Of a DNA stretch of 38,515 nucleotides, positions 1 through 8,174 are shown in pieces. The notes under the pieces were generated by a model that saw only the letters and a program-made list of their open reading frames with translations, had not been told where the DNA came from and ran no database searches. The DNA is from Lachnospiraceae bacterium (GTDB lineage Bacteria > Bacillota > Clostridia > Lachnospirales > Lachnospiraceae). The stretch covers positions 1 to 38,515 of the forward strand of contig CAAFTS010000144.1 of NCBI GenBank assembly GCA_900765975.1, written 5' to 3'. A program made the translations under genes and the position numbers. Position 1 is the stretch's first letter. Each line of letters opens with the position of its first letter.

Positions 1-1552
1 CCGCCTTACTGAAGCTCAGCATCTCCGATGTCAAACCGTTTTTTTCTAACTGCTTTGGAATCAAATGTTCCATTGCAATATGCAATTTTTCATTTTCCGT
101 ATAACTGCTTATTTCGATTACTTCCATACGATCAAGCAACGGTCCCGGAATTGTCTGAATCGTGTTCGCTGTCGTAATAAACAAAACTTCCGAAAGATCC
201 AGCGGCACTTCCAAATAATGGTCACGGAAGGCATAATTCTGTTCGCCATCCAATACCTCCAGTAAAGCTGAAAAAGTATCTCCCTTATAGTCTTGACTGA
301 CTTTGTCTATTTCATCCAACAAAATCAACGGATTCTTCACGCCTGCGCGGCGCACTGCATTGGCAATTCGTCCCGGCATTGCACCTACGTACGTCTTTCG
401 GTGTCCCCGGATTTCCGCTTCATCCCGAATGCCGCCAAGAGAAATTCTCACATACGGTTTTTTCAACGCCTTTGCCAATGATTTGGCAACCGAGGTCTTT
501 CCTGTTCCCGGAGGTCCTACGAGACAAAGAATCGGGCTGTCCCCCTTCTTTGTGAGAGAACGCACTGCTAAAAATTCCAACACGCGCTCTTTGACTTCTT
601 CAAGTCCATAATGATCTTCTTCCAAAATCTGCTCTGCGTAACTCAAATCATGATTATCTTCCACACGATTTTCCCATGGCATATCCAGCAATGTTTCGAT
701 ATAAGTTCTGATCACACCACTTTCCGCCGGAGAATTCATCGAACTTTTAAAACGTTTGATTTCTTTTCGTAACTTTTCTTTTACCTCTGCGGGCGCATGC
801 ATTTCTTTCACTTTTGTTTCAAATTCTTCTGCATCACTGACTGTATCGCCATCTCCCAGTTCTTCTCGAATCAATTTCATCTCTTCGCGCAAAATATATT
901 CCCGCTGATGCTTGTCAACCCGCTCCTTTACCTTCATGCGGATTTCATTTTTAATATCCATGATCTGAACTTCATTTTCTAATTTTAAAGCCAGTTGTTC
1001 ATACCGCTCCCAGAAATCCGTCTCTTCCAGCAATTCCTGCTGCTCTGTATAATACAACGGCAAACTGGCAGAAATTTCATCTACCAACTTTTTTAATCCT
1101 CTGATTTCCAGAATCTGAGCCACGTGTTCCTTTGTCAGCTTTCCATTCTTAGCTGCATAATCAACAAACATATCTTTTAGACTACGCTCCATGGCCTCTG
1201 CATTCATTCCTTCCGGAATTGTAAAATCAGTTTCCTCTATCTCCTCGACTTCTGCGCATAAATAGAGTTCTTCTTCCTCTATCTGTTTTAAATGCGCCCG
1301 TTTTTCTCCATAAACCATAACTCGTACGATTTGTTTCGGAAGTTTTACAATCTGACGAATTGACGCAATTGTACCAACTTCATATATATCATCCTGTCCT
1401 GGTTCTTCTATCTCGACCGACTTCTGCGCCGATAAAAATATCTGCTGTTCTTCCTCCATTGCCTGTTGGATTGCCTCGATTGATTTCTTACGGCTAATAT
1501 CAAAATGAACCGCCATCTCCGGCATCACTACCATCCCACGAAGTGCAACCAT
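1..1552 (-). CDS. lon: ATP-dependent protease Lon, N-terminal part (cut by window edge)
   Basis: Lon is a cytosolic AAA+ serine protease that degrades misfolded and regulatory proteins. The visible part has the N-terminal substrate-binding domain (opening MVALRGMVVMPEM), a long coiled central region, then the AAA+ module with Walker [10 protein letters not shown] near 500-525, followed by the GGIRDEAEIRGHRKTYVGAMPG segment typical of Lon (split here as GGIRDEAEIRG / HRKTYVGAMPG). The Ser-Lys protease domain lies beyond base 1. The only in-frame start after an upstream TAA is ATG at 1552, which has no good SD. An ATG at 1581 has a good SD (AGGAAAGGG) but is in another frame; see the findings on the A6 tract. 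The gene follows the clpX terminator. Family assignment is very sure; the start is not. Confidence 0.95.
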   Translation of the reverse strand, partial: MVALRGMVVMPEMAVHFDISRKKSIEAIQQAMEEEQQIFLSAQKSVEIEEPGQDDIYEVGTIASIRQIVKLPKQIVRVMVYGEKRAHLKQIEEEELYLCAEVEEIEETDFTIPEGMNAEAMERSLKDMFVDYAAKNGKLTKEHVAQILEIRGLKKLVDEISASLPLYYTEQQELLEETDFWERYEQLALKLENEVQIMDIKNEIRMKVKERVDKHQREYILREEMKLIREELGDGDTVSDAEEFETKVKEMHAPAEVKEKLRKEIKRFKSSMNSPAESGVIRTYIETLLDMPWENRVEDNHDLSYAEQILEEDHYGLEEVKERVLEFLAVRSLTKKGDSPILCLVGPPGTGKTSVAKSLAKALKKPYVRISLGGIRDEAEIRGHRKTYVGAMPGRIANAVRRAGVKNPLILLDEIDKVSQDYKGDTFSALLEVLDGEQNYAFRDHYLEVPLDLSEVLFITTANTIQTIPGPLLDRMEVIEISSYTENEKLHIAMEHLIPKQLEKNGLTSEMLSFSKA

Positions 1553-1553
1553 A

Positions 1554-1600
1554 GGAAGTTTTCTTCGTTTATTTTCCATGTTATCCCTTTCCTGCAAGTT
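1554..1600 (-). other. lon start region: SD + ATG out of frame, A6 tract with A AAA AAC heptamer
   Basis: Reading the minus strand, AGGAAAGGG is followed by ATG at 1581, then GAA AAT AAA CGA AGA AAA AAC. This frame runs 17 codons and stops at TAG. A -1 slip on A AAA AAC (the X XXY YYZ type) continues as CTT CCT ATG GTT, which is the Lon frame. A tract of seven A instead of six would give one uninterrupted Lon ORF. What is seen: a frame break at a homopolymer. What is inferred: programmed frameshift, phase-variable tract, sequencing error, or true start at 1552. Confidence 0.6.
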
Positions 1601-1624
1601 ATTTTTGACTCAACTGCTATCTAA

Positions 1625-1630
1625 ATTATA
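1625..1630 (-). promoter_or_regulatory. Candidate -10 box for lon
   Basis: A perfect TATAAT on the minus strand lies about 45 bases upstream of the lon SD and downstream of the clpX terminator, so lon probably has its own promoter. No convincing -35 hexamer is visible at 16-18 bases, and a second TATAAT-like stretch lies further upstream. I saw no CtsR operator pair or CIRCE element. Confidence 0.4.
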
Positions 1631-1683
1631 CTATCATCTCAAAGAGATTACCAGAAATTATAAAAATAGATACAATATTTCTA

Positions 1684-1717
1684 AATAAAACAGGCAGGTG
1701 AACACTTTCACCCGCCC
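1684..1717 (-). terminator. Rho-independent terminator after clpX
   Basis: On the minus strand a 10-bp stem (GGCGGGTGAA / TTCACCTGCC, one G-T wobble) with a 4-base loop is followed by TGTTTTATTT. It lies just after the clpX stop and separates clpX from lon. Confidence 0.8.
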
Positions 1718-1722
1718 ATATG

Positions 1723-2994
1723 CTATGCACTCTCAGATGTCAAAAAAGATTTTCGTTCTTCTCCATCCCGCTCATAAAGCGGCTGTCCGGTTCCATTTAC
1801 AACATCCTTCGTAATCCTGCACTCTTTGATTGTTTCATCAGATGGCACGCGGAACATCGTATCCATCATAATATCTTCCATAATTGCTCTTAACCCTCTG
1901 GCCCCTGTCTTTCTTTCCAGAGAAGTCTCTGCAATCGCACTCAATGCCTCTCTGTCAAATACAAGCCGGACACCATCCAGTTCTAATAATTTCTGATACT
2001 GTTTTACAATTGCACTCTTCGGCTCTGTTAAAATCCGAACCAATGCATTTTTATCCAACATATTCAGAGATACCGTTACCGGAAGACGTCCTACCAACTC
2101 CGGAATCAACCCGAACTTCACCAGATCCTGCGGAAGCGCCTCATGCAAAAGCACATCCACATCATATTCATGTTTTGAAGCAATCTCTGCATTAAATCCA
2201 ATTGATTTTCTATCCAGACGGGTTTCAATAATCTTATCCAATCCTTCAAATGCTCCACCACAGATAAATAAAATATTTGTCGTATCAATCTGAATCAATT
2301 CTTGATGCGGGTGCTTTCTTCCGCCTTGCGGTGGAACAGATGCAACTGTTCCTTCTATAATTTTCAATAATGCCTGTTGTACACCTTCACCTGATACATC
2401 TCTTGTAATAGATGGGTTTTCCGACTTTCTGGTAATCTTATCAATCTCATCGATATAAATAATCCCATGCTCAGCACGCTCTATATCACCATCGGCCGCC
2501 TGTATTACTTTCAGCAAAATATTTTCTACATCTTCACCCACATATCCTGCTTCTGTCAAAGCCGTTGCATCTGCAATTGCGAATGGCACATTTAAAATCT
2601 TGGCCAAAGTCTGAGCCAGAAGTGTTTTTCCACATCCGGTCGGTCCCAGCATCAAAATATTGCTCTTCTGCAAATCAACCCCAAGATCAGAACCTGCCAT
2701 GATTCTCTTATAGTGATTATATACAGCTACGGAAAGCACCTTTTTTGCCTCGTCCTGTCCAATCACATACTCATCCAGAAATGCTTTGATTTCTTCCGGT
2801 GTCAAAAGATTAATGTCTTCATATACTCTTCTCTCATCGTATTCAAACTCTTCCTCGATGATCTCTGCACAGACATCGATACACTCATCACAGATATATG
2901 CCCCGTTTGGTCCTGCGATCAACTTCCTTACCTGAGCCTGTGTTTTCCCGCAGAACGAGCATCTTACTGTGTCATCCATCAGTTTTCCTGCCAT
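1723..2994 (-). CDS. clpX: ClpX, ATP-dependent unfoldase of ClpXP
   Basis: ClpX recognises tagged or specific proteins, unfolds them with ATP and feeds them to ClpP in the cytosol. The 423-residue protein has the N-terminal C4 zinc-binding domain (Cys12, Cys15, Cys35, Cys38), Walker A GPTGCGKT at 117-124, Walker B IIYIDEID, the RKH pore loop (GGRKHPHQE) and the IGF loop (KSIGFNAE) that docks on ClpP. The ORF can be extended 17 codons upstream, but ATG 2994 has AGAGGTGAG at the right distance and matches the family N-terminus. clpP lies 89 bases upstream on the same strand, so the two are probably co-transcribed. Confidence 0.98.
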   Translation of the reverse strand: MAGKLMDDTVRCSFCGKTQAQVRKLIAGPNGAYICDECIDVCAEIIEEEFEYDERRVYEDINLLTPEEIKAFLDEYVIGQDEAKKVLSVAVYNHYKRIMAGSDLGVDLQKSNILMLGPTGCGKTLLAQTLAKILNVPFAIADATALTEAGYVGEDVENILLKVIQAADGDIERAEHGIIYIDEIDKITRKSENPSITRDVSGEGVQQALLKIIEGTVASVPPQGGRKHPHQELIQIDTTNILFICGGAFEGLDKIIETRLDRKSIGFNAEIASKHEYDVDVLLHEALPQDLVKFGLIPELVGRLPVTVSLNMLDKNALVRILTEPKSAIVKQYQKLLELDGVRLVFDREALSAIAETSLERKTGARGLRAIMEDIMMDTMFRVPSDETIKECRITKDVVNGTGQPLYERDGEERKSFLTSESA

Positions 2995-3031
2995 ATTTAT
3001 CTCACCTCTAAATACCTTCTTTAAATGGAGC

Positions 3032-3077
3032 AAAGATTCATGCATCTACAGAACAATCTACAGACACATGAATCTTT
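3032..3077 (-). repeat. Inverted repeat between clpP and clpX
   Basis: An 11-bp perfect inverted repeat (AAAGATTCATG / CATGAATCTTT) flanks a 24-base loop that itself holds two TGTAGAT copies. It starts seven bases after the clpP stop. The U-tract after it is weak, so it may be a leaky terminator, an RNA-processing site or a stabiliser setting the ClpP:ClpX ratio. The function is inference. Confidence 0.55.
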
Positions 3078-3083
3078 TCTGTT

Positions 3084-3665
3084 CTAATGATTGGCGATTA
3101 CCTCATCAATCAATCCGTACTCTTTTGCCTGCTGTGCAGACATAAAATTATCTCGTTCCGTATCAATCTTAATGACTTCTAACGGTTGTCCAGTATTTGC
3201 AGCCAAAATCTCATTCAACTTCTGGCGCGTGCGCAGGATATGTTCTGCGGCAATCTGGATCTCCGTTGCCTGTCCCTGTGCCCCGCCAGATGGCTGATGA
3301 ATCATAATCTCTGCATTTGGCAGCGCAAAACGTTTGCCTTTCTTTCCTCCGGAAAGTAAAAATGCTCCCATACTTGCAGCCATACCGATACATACTGTGG
3401 ACACATCACATTTGATGTACTGCATTGTATCATAGATTGCCATTCCTGCTGTCACAGATCCGCCTGGGCTATTGATATAAAGCTGAATGTCCTTGTTTGG
3501 ATCATCCGCCTCCAAGAAAAGGAGCTGTGCAACAACAATATTTGCTGACACATCATTTACTTCCTCACCCAGAAAAATAATTCTGTCTTTTAATAATCTT
3601 GAATAAATGTCGTAGGAGCGTTCTCCTCGGCTTGTCTGTTCAATGACATAAGGTACTAAACTCAT
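3084..3665 (-). CDS. clpP: ClpP, serine peptidase of the Clp protease
   Basis: ClpP forms the double-heptamer proteolytic chamber that works with ClpX. The 193-residue protein shows the full catalytic triad at the family positions: Ser98 in GMAASMGAF, His123 in MIHQPSGG and Asp172 in ERDNF. The length is normal. ATG 3665 (MSLVPYV) has GGAGG nine bases upstream; a TTG two codons earlier is less likely. It sits between tig and clpX in the common Firmicutes order tig-clpP-clpX, with 87 bases to the tig stop. Confidence 0.98.
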   Translation of the reverse strand: MSLVPYVIEQTSRGERSYDIYSRLLKDRIIFLGEEVNDVSANIVVAQLLFLEADDPNKDIQLYINSPGGSVTAGMAIYDTMQYIKCDVSTVCIGMAASMGAFLLSGGKKGKRFALPNAEIMIHQPSGGAQGQATEIQIAAEHILRTRQKLNEILAANTGQPLEVIKIDTERDNFMSAQQAKEYGLIDEVIANH

Positions 3666-3752
3666 TTTCAATGACCTCCTATTATTTGTACATTTTCAAA
3701 TGAAACTGTCCCTCATAAAGTGATCTCTCTCAAAACGATTTTCACTCTCTGA

Positions 3753-5039
3753 TTAAGCCTCTACTGCTGCATCAGAAATCAATGTAACTGCTTCCTGAAC
3801 TGCAATATCCTCTTTCATCTGTGCTTTTTCATGTTCTCCCATGAATTCTTTGATCTTTTCAACTTCCATCTGGTAAGCATCTGCCATCTTCTGCAGCTCT
3901 TCATCCAAACGTTCATCTGAAATCTCGATATTCTCAGCTTTTGCAACAGCTTCCAGAACCAATCTTGTTTTGATTCTCTTCTCAGCCTGCGGTTTCATCT
4001 CATCTAACATCTTCTCAGCTGTCAGTCCTGTAAACTGGAAGTACTGTTCCATAGTCAGACCCTGCTGCTGAATACGACGTGCAAAATCATCTGTCATCTG
4101 ACGAACCTGCATATCGATCATTGGCTGTGGGATATCCATCTGTGCATTCTCAATTGCCTGCTCTACAGCCTGATCTTCTCTCTTCTGTTTGCGGTCGCGT
4201 TCTTTACGCTCTTTGATATTTTTCTTTACTTCTGCTCTGTAGTCTTCCAATGTCTCGCACTCAGATACTTCTGATGCAAACTCATCATCCAATTCCGGCA
4301 GTTCTTTTGCTTTGATCGCATGTACTGTACATTTAAATACAGCTGCTTTTCCTGCCAGTTCTTCTGACTGATAATCTTCCGGGAAAGTTACATTTACTTC
4401 TGTCTCTTTATCGATCTCTGCTCCGATCAACTGATCTTCAAATCCAGGAATGAAAGAACCGGAACCGATTGTCAGCGGATAGTCTGTACCTTTTCCGCCA
4501 TCAAATGCAACACCATCAACAAATCCTTCGAAGTCCAGTGTTACGATATCTTTGTCCTGAACTGCACGATCTGTTACTTCGATTGTTCTTGCATTGCGTT
4601 CACGCTCTTTTTCAATCTCTTCATCAACTTCTTTCTGTGTAACTCTTGTAGAATATTTGTCTACTTTCAGACCTTTATACTCACCCAATGTTACTTCCGG
4701 TTTTACTGCTACTTCAGCTGTAAAGATAAAATCTTTTCCTTTTTCCAACTGAACAACTTCAATCTGTGGCTGAGAAACAATCTCCAGATCGCACTCATCA
4801 TATGCCTTTGCGTATGCTTCAGAAATCATGCTGTTTGCTGCATCATCATAGAAAATCTCCGGTCCGTACATCTTTTCGATCATCTGACGCGGAACTTTTC
4901 CCTTTCTAAATCCCGGCAGGCTGATTTTCTTGCGCTCTTTTAAATATGCTGCCTGCAATGCTTTCTCTACTTCATCAGCAGCAACCTCAATTGTGAGCTT
5001 CGCCATGTTATGCTCTAAATTTTCTACCTGTAAACTCAT
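3753..5039 (-). CDS. tig: Trigger factor, ribosome-associated chaperone
   Basis: Trigger factor binds the ribosome exit tunnel and assists folding of nascent chains; it also has prolyl isomerase activity. The 428-residue protein has the N-terminal ribosome-binding domain with the signature GFRKGKVPR, an FKBP-type PPIase domain at about 150-245 (DFEGFVDGVAFDGG onward), and a helical Lys/Glu-rich C-terminal chaperone domain. ATG 5039 (MSLQVENLEH) has AGGAGG about nine bases upstream; the longer ORF start is not supported. First gene of the tig-clpP-clpX cluster. Confidence 0.97.
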   Translation of the reverse strand: MSLQVENLEHNMAKLTIEVAADEVEKALQAAYLKERKKISLPGFRKGKVPRQMIEKMYGPEIFYDDAANSMISEAYAKAYDECDLEIVSQPQIEVVQLEKGKDFIFTAEVAVKPEVTLGEYKGLKVDKYSTRVTQKEVDEEIEKERERNARTIEVTDRAVQDKDIVTLDFEGFVDGVAFDGGKGTDYPLTIGSGSFIPGFEDQLIGAEIDKETEVNVTFPEDYQSEELAGKAAVFKCTVHAIKAKELPELDDEFASEVSECETLEDYRAEVKKNIKERKERDRKQKREDQAVEQAIENAQMDIPQPMIDMQVRQMTDDFARRIQQQGLTMEQYFQFTGLTAEKMLDEMKPQAEKRIKTRLVLEAVAKAENIEISDERLDEELQKMADAYQMEVEKIKEFMGEHEKAQMKEDIAVQEAVTLISDAAVEA

Positions 5040-5162
5040 TTTTAGTTTCCTCCTTGATTTGTACCTTTTCATCTTCTTAAGGATGTATCCTCATCCTTTC
5101 AGTTTCCATTCAGGTATCCTGTTTTTTATCGAATAAAAATGAACATTCGCAGTCATTTGAAC

Positions 5163-5171
5163 AGTATAGCA
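5163..5171 (-). promoter_or_regulatory. Candidate extended -10 promoter for tig
   Basis: On the minus strand TGCTATACT is an extended -10 element about 125 bases upstream of the tig ATG, in the gap behind the DJ-1 gene. No clear -35 hexamer is seen. The rest of this 166-base gap holds only the tig 5' leader. Confidence 0.5.
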
Positions 5172-5205
5172 TAAACGTCCTTGAATTTCCAGTGTTTTTT
5201 CCTTT

Positions 5206-5754
5206 TTATTCAAATAAAATGGATGCTTTTATCTCTTCTGCTTTTTCCTCTCCGCAGAGTATTTCTGTTAATTTCAAAGCAAACGGAATGGCAGTTCCCA
5301 TGCCGCGTCCGGTCACTACATTTTGATCTGCAACCGCCGGTTCCATGACTACCTCTGCTCCCGTCAGTTTTTCTTCAAATCCCGGATAACAGCAGGCCTT
5401 CTTTCCATTCAGGATTCCCAATCCGCCCAATACGCTCGGCGCCGCACAAATTGCCGCAATTTGTTTTTTCTCTTTATCATATGCCCGCAGCAATGTGCAA
5501 AGACCCTCGTGCTCCTGCAAGTGCAAGGTTCCCGGCATGCCGCCCGGCAGCACCAACATCACTGTATCCTCAAAGTCCATTTCCTCAAATCTTATATCTG
5601 TTGTTATTACAATCTGATGTGCTCCGGTCACTTCAAGATTCCCGGTTACTGAAACCATGTCGGTATGAACTCCAGCTCTGCGCAATACATCCACCACAGT
5701 GAGCGCTTCGATTTCCTCATATCCATCCGCAAAAAATACACTGACTTTTTTCAT
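5206..5754 (-). CDS. DJ-1/PfpI family protein (YajL/ThiJ-like)
   Basis: This 182-residue protein belongs to the DJ-1/ThiJ/PfpI superfamily, small cytosolic proteins with chaperone, glyoxalase or deglycase-like activities. It shows the N-terminal VSVFFADGYEEIEALTVVD strand-helix with the conserved Glu, and the nucleophile-elbow cysteine in AAICAAPSVLG near residue 105. The substrate cannot be told from sequence. ATG 5754 (MKKVSVFF) has AGGAGG seven bases upstream and is preferred over a start eight codons earlier. It has its own promoter, divergent from the CYTH gene. Confidence 0.9.
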   Translation of the reverse strand: MKKVSVFFADGYEEIEALTVVDVLRRAGVHTDMVSVTGNLEVTGAHQIVITTDIRFEEMDFEDTVMLVLPGGMPGTLHLQEHEGLCTLLRAYDKEKKQIAAICAAPSVLGGLGILNGKKACCYPGFEEKLTGAEVVMEPAVADQNVVTGRGMGTAIPFALKLTEILCGEEKAEEIKASILFE

Positions 5755-5788
5755 TCCACTGCCTCCTCTTCTTTTCATTACTGCCTAT

Positions 5789-5817
5789 ACTATACGAAAA
5801 ACCAATTTTATCGTCAA
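5789..5817 (-). promoter_or_regulatory. Promoter of the DJ-1 family gene
   Basis: On the minus strand TTGACG (5812-5817), a 17-base spacer and TATAGT (5789-5794) form a near-consensus sigma-A promoter 35 bases upstream of the start codon. Confidence 0.75.
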
Positions 5818-5839
5818 TAGCAGTTTTTTCAAAAAACAA

Positions 5840-5868
5840 ATGACAGCCTTTCCGGTCCAGAGTATAAT
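5840..5868 (+). promoter_or_regulatory. Promoter of the CYTH gene
   Basis: ATGACA (5840-5845), a 17-base spacer and a perfect TATAAT (5863-5868) lie 32 bases before the CYTH start codon. It is back-to-back with the DJ-1 promoter, 23 bases apart. Confidence 0.8.
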
Positions 5869-5899
5869 ATGCATAAAATACATTATTCGGGAGGAATTT

Positions 5900-6361
5900 A
5901 TGGAAATTGAACGAAAATATTTAATAAACAAGGAAGCTCTTCCTTTTTCACCGGAAAGTTTTCCCTGCCGTCACATTGAACAAGGTTATTTATGTACGGC
6001 TCCAGTTGTGCGGATCCGGCAAGATAATGATGACTACATCTTGACCTACAAATCAAAAGGACTCATGGTACGTGAAGAATATAACCTTCCTCTGACCGCC
6101 GAAAGCTATCAACATTTGAAGAATAAAATAGACGGCAGACTGATTATCAAAGATCGTTACGTCATTCCACTCACCGATTCAAACAAAGAGCTCTTTATTG
6201 AATTGGATTTTTTCCATGGAGAACTGGAAGGTTTAATCTTAGCTGAAGTAGAATTTCTAGATACAGAAACCGCTTCTCACTTCACTCCTCCTTCATGGTT
6301 TGGTGAAGATGTCACCTTTTCCTCAAAGTATCACAATAGTACATTATCTTGTACAAAATAA
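5900..6361 (+). CDS. CYTH domain protein (triphosphate-binding family)
   Basis: This 153-residue protein starts with MEIERKYL, which carries the ExExK signature of CYTH (CyaB/thiamine triphosphatase) tunnel enzymes. Later charged strands fit the fold: VVRIRQ, YILTYKSKG, REEYNLP, IIKDRYVIP, FIELDFF and LAEVEF. Members hydrolyse triphosphate compounds such as inorganic triphosphate or thiamine triphosphate; the substrate here is not known. The start has GGGAGGAA five bases upstream and a strong promoter. An Xre regulator with its own promoter follows 121 bases later on the same strand. Confidence 0.9.
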   Translation: MEIERKYLINKEALPFSPESFPCRHIEQGYLCTAPVVRIRQDNDDYILTYKSKGLMVREEYNLPLTAESYQHLKNKIDGRLIIKDRYVIPLTDSNKELFIELDFFHGELEGLILAEVEFLDTETASHFTPPSWFGEDVTFSSKYHNSTLSCTK

Positions 6362-6427
6362 ACATTTTGTTGCTTTTTCTTCTTTTATCACATTCCGTTG
6401 CATATCAATCTTTGTTATCGGAAAAAT

Positions 6428-6436
6428 TGCTATAAT
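6428..6436 (+). promoter_or_regulatory. Extended -10 promoter of the Xre gene
   Basis: TGCTATAAT is a perfect extended -10 element, 47 bases before the GTG start at 6483. No good -35 is visible, as is common for TGn promoters. Confidence 0.65.
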
Positions 6437-6482
6437 AAGTCATCATATTAAAGTTTTATTTTCAGATAACGGAGGAAAAATT

Positions 6483-6851
6483 GTGACAAGTCTGCAGCTG
6501 ACGAAAAATCTTTACAATTACAGAGAGGCGCATAACTATACACAGGAAAAAGTCAGTAAGTATCTCAACATCACACGTCAGGCTTATTCGAATTACGAGA
6601 CTGGAAAACGTGATCCTGATGTTAGACTTTTGGTTAAGCTTTCTGAATTATACGGAATCACACTTAACCAACTGATTCTGGACAGCTACACTCCATCTGT
6701 CATCCGGGAATCCCAGCCACCTTATCAGACTGCTGTGGAACCGCAAAACAATACCGCTCTCTTTTTAACCGAAGAAGAGACCAAACTCATTCTGAAATAT
6801 CGAAGCGCCAGCGATGAAGACCGTTATATCGTTCAAAAAATATTAAAATAA
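6483..6851 (+). CDS. Xre-family helix-turn-helix regulator
   Basis: This 122-residue protein has an N-terminal HTH_3 domain at about residues 6-60: LYNYREAHNYTQEKVSKYL, then NITRQAYSNYETGKRDPD and LLVKLSELYGITLNQL. This is the lambda-Cro/Xre fold that binds DNA as a dimer. The C-terminal 60 residues, ending LFLTEEETKLILKYRSASDEDR, are typical of Clostridia Xre proteins and may mediate dimerisation. GTG is chosen as the start because GGAGG (6471-6475) lies seven bases upstream; the ORF extends upstream without start support. The target genes are unknown. Convergent with lysC at a shared terminator. Confidence 0.9.
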   Translation: MTSLQLTKNLYNYREAHNYTQEKVSKYLNITRQAYSNYETGKRDPDVRLLVKLSELYGITLNQLILDSYTPSVIRESQPPYQTAVEPQNNTALFLTEEETKLILKYRSASDEDRYIVQKILK

Positions 6852-6860
6852 TTTTATTTC

Positions 6861-6912
6861 AAAAAAACGACAATGCAAACCTCTTATTTTCTCTTGCATT
6901 GTCGTTTTTTTA
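6861..6912. terminator. Bidirectional terminator between xre and lysC
   Basis: A perfect 12-bp stem (ACGACAATGCAA / TTGCATTGTCGT) with a 15-base loop is flanked by a run of seven A and a run of seven T. It can end transcription from both sides and closes the hisA-secA-prfB-hom-lysC strand. Confidence 0.9.
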
Positions 6913-6941
6913 TGTTTTACTTATAGTTATAGAAATCGGTA

Positions 6942-7418
6942 TTAACCTGCCAGACCAAATCTGTCATGAACTGCGATCATCGCACGTTCCACATCATTTT
7001 CATCGATCAATACAGTAATACGCACTTCTGAGGTTGAAATCATATTGATATTTACCTGTGCATTAAACAAAGCCTCGAACATCTTTGCTGCCACTCCGGG
7101 ATTGCTCATCATACCGGCACCGACTATGGAAATTTTTGCCACATTATCTTTATGTGTAATTTCCTGAATAGTCAGTGCATCCTTATTTTCTTCCAGAGTG
7201 CGCAGTGTCTCATCCAGATCATCCTGTGCTACTGTAAAGGAAATATCCTTTGTGCCCGCCCGGCCGACAGACTGCAAAATAATGTCTACATTGATTCCTT
7301 TCTTTGCAAGTGTATTAAATATCTTGAACGCAACTCCCGGCTTATCATTCACACCAATTACTGACACACGTGATGTATTTTTGTCAGAAGCCACTCCACT
7401 GATCAACATTTTCTCCAT
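6942..7418 (-). CDS. Predicted in-frame aspartokinase beta subunit (ACT domains only)
   Basis: Within lysC, codon 245 is ATG (7418) preceded by AAGGAGGT at 7426-7433, seven bases away: a textbook ribosome binding site inside the coding region. The 158-residue product would start MEKMLISGVASD and hold both ACT domains. Bacillus subtilis aspartokinase II is known to make such an alpha2/beta2 enzyme from an internal start at the equivalent place. The site is seen; translation here is inference. Confidence 0.7.
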   Translation of the reverse strand: MEKMLISGVASDKNTSRVSVIGVNDKPGVAFKIFNTLAKKGINVDIILQSVGRAGTKDISFTVAQDDLDETLRTLEENKDALTIQEITHKDNVAKISIVGAGMMSNPGVAAKMFEALFNAQVNINMISTSEVRITVLIDENDVERAMIAVHDRFGLAG

Positions 7419-8150
7419 CTTTGCTACCTCCTTGACTACAGTTCCTTCTGAACGATTCAAACTGGAACGCACAACCAATTGTACTCCATATTTTTTCGCC
7501 ATTTCCACAGATCGGTTATGCAATACCTTTGCCCCCAATGATGCCAGCTCTAACATTTCATCATAACTGATCTGTTCAAGTTTTCTGGCATTCGGGACGA
7601 TTCTAGGATCTGCTGTATAAACACCATCAACATCTGTATAAATCTCGCAGGAATCTGCATGAAGCGCTGCTGCAATCGCAACAGCTGTTGTATCAGAACC
7701 ACCGCGCCCAAGTGTCGCATAGTCTTCATATTTGTTAATCCCCTGAAATCCCGTTATAATTACGATTTTACGATATTCCAGTTCATGTTCAATCCGATCT
7801 GTATCCACTTTTTTAAATCGTGCATTTCCATAGGCCGAGGTACTATGCATCCCTACTTGAAATGCATTTAATGATACTGTTGGAACTCCAAATGTAGCAA
7901 TCGCCATTGCCATCAACGATACTGATACTTGTTCTCCAGTCGTAAGAAGCATATCCATCTCTCTTCTGGATGCATTAGGATTAATATCTTTCGCCTTTGC
8001 AATCAACTCATCCGTTGTATCCCCCATCGCAGAAAGTACAACAATTACATCATTTCCTTTTTTATATTCTTCCACACAACGTTCTGCCACATTAAAGATA
8101 TGTTCCTTATCTTTCACAGAACTACCGCCAAATTTCTTTACTATCAGCAT
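6942..8150 (-). CDS. lysC: Aspartate kinase
   Basis: Aspartokinase phosphorylates aspartate, the first step to lysine, threonine, methionine and diaminopimelate. The 402-residue protein has the N-terminal kinase signature KKFGGSSV at 5-12, TTGEQVS, GRGGSDTTA and DVDGVYTADPR, followed by two ACT domains from about residue 265 (VSVIGVNDKPGVAF and ISIVGAGMMSNPGVA) that bind regulatory amino acids. Last gene of the prfB-hom-apgM-lysC run, 24 bases after the ApgM-like stop. An internal SD and ATG at codon 245 suggest a second, shorter product. No lysine riboswitch is visible, as it is inside an operon. Confidence 0.97.
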   Translation of the reverse strand: MLIVKKFGGSSVKDKEHIFNVAERCVEEYKKGNDVIVVLSAMGDTTDELIAKAKDINPNASRREMDMLLTTGEQVSVSLMAMAIATFGVPTVSLNAFQVGMHSTSAYGNARFKKVDTDRIEHELEYRKIVIITGFQGINKYEDYATLGRGGSDTTAVAIAAALHADSCEIYTDVDGVYTADPRIVPNARKLEQISYDEMLELASLGAKVLHNRSVEMAKKYGVQLVVRSSLNRSEGTVVKEVAKMEKMLISGVASDKNTSRVSVIGVNDKPGVAFKIFNTLAKKGINVDIILQSVGRAGTKDISFTVAQDDLDETLRTLEENKDALTIQEITHKDNVAKISIVGAGMMSNPGVAAKMFEALFNAQVNINMISTSEVRITVLIDENDVERAMIAVHDRFGLAG

Positions 8151-8174
8151 AATTTCCCTGATGCCTTTCCTTTC

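Noticed and set aside
1582..1690. Possible CtsR or heat-shock operator before lon
   Set aside because: Only one partial GTCAAA half-site is present; no tandem heptads and no CIRCE element.
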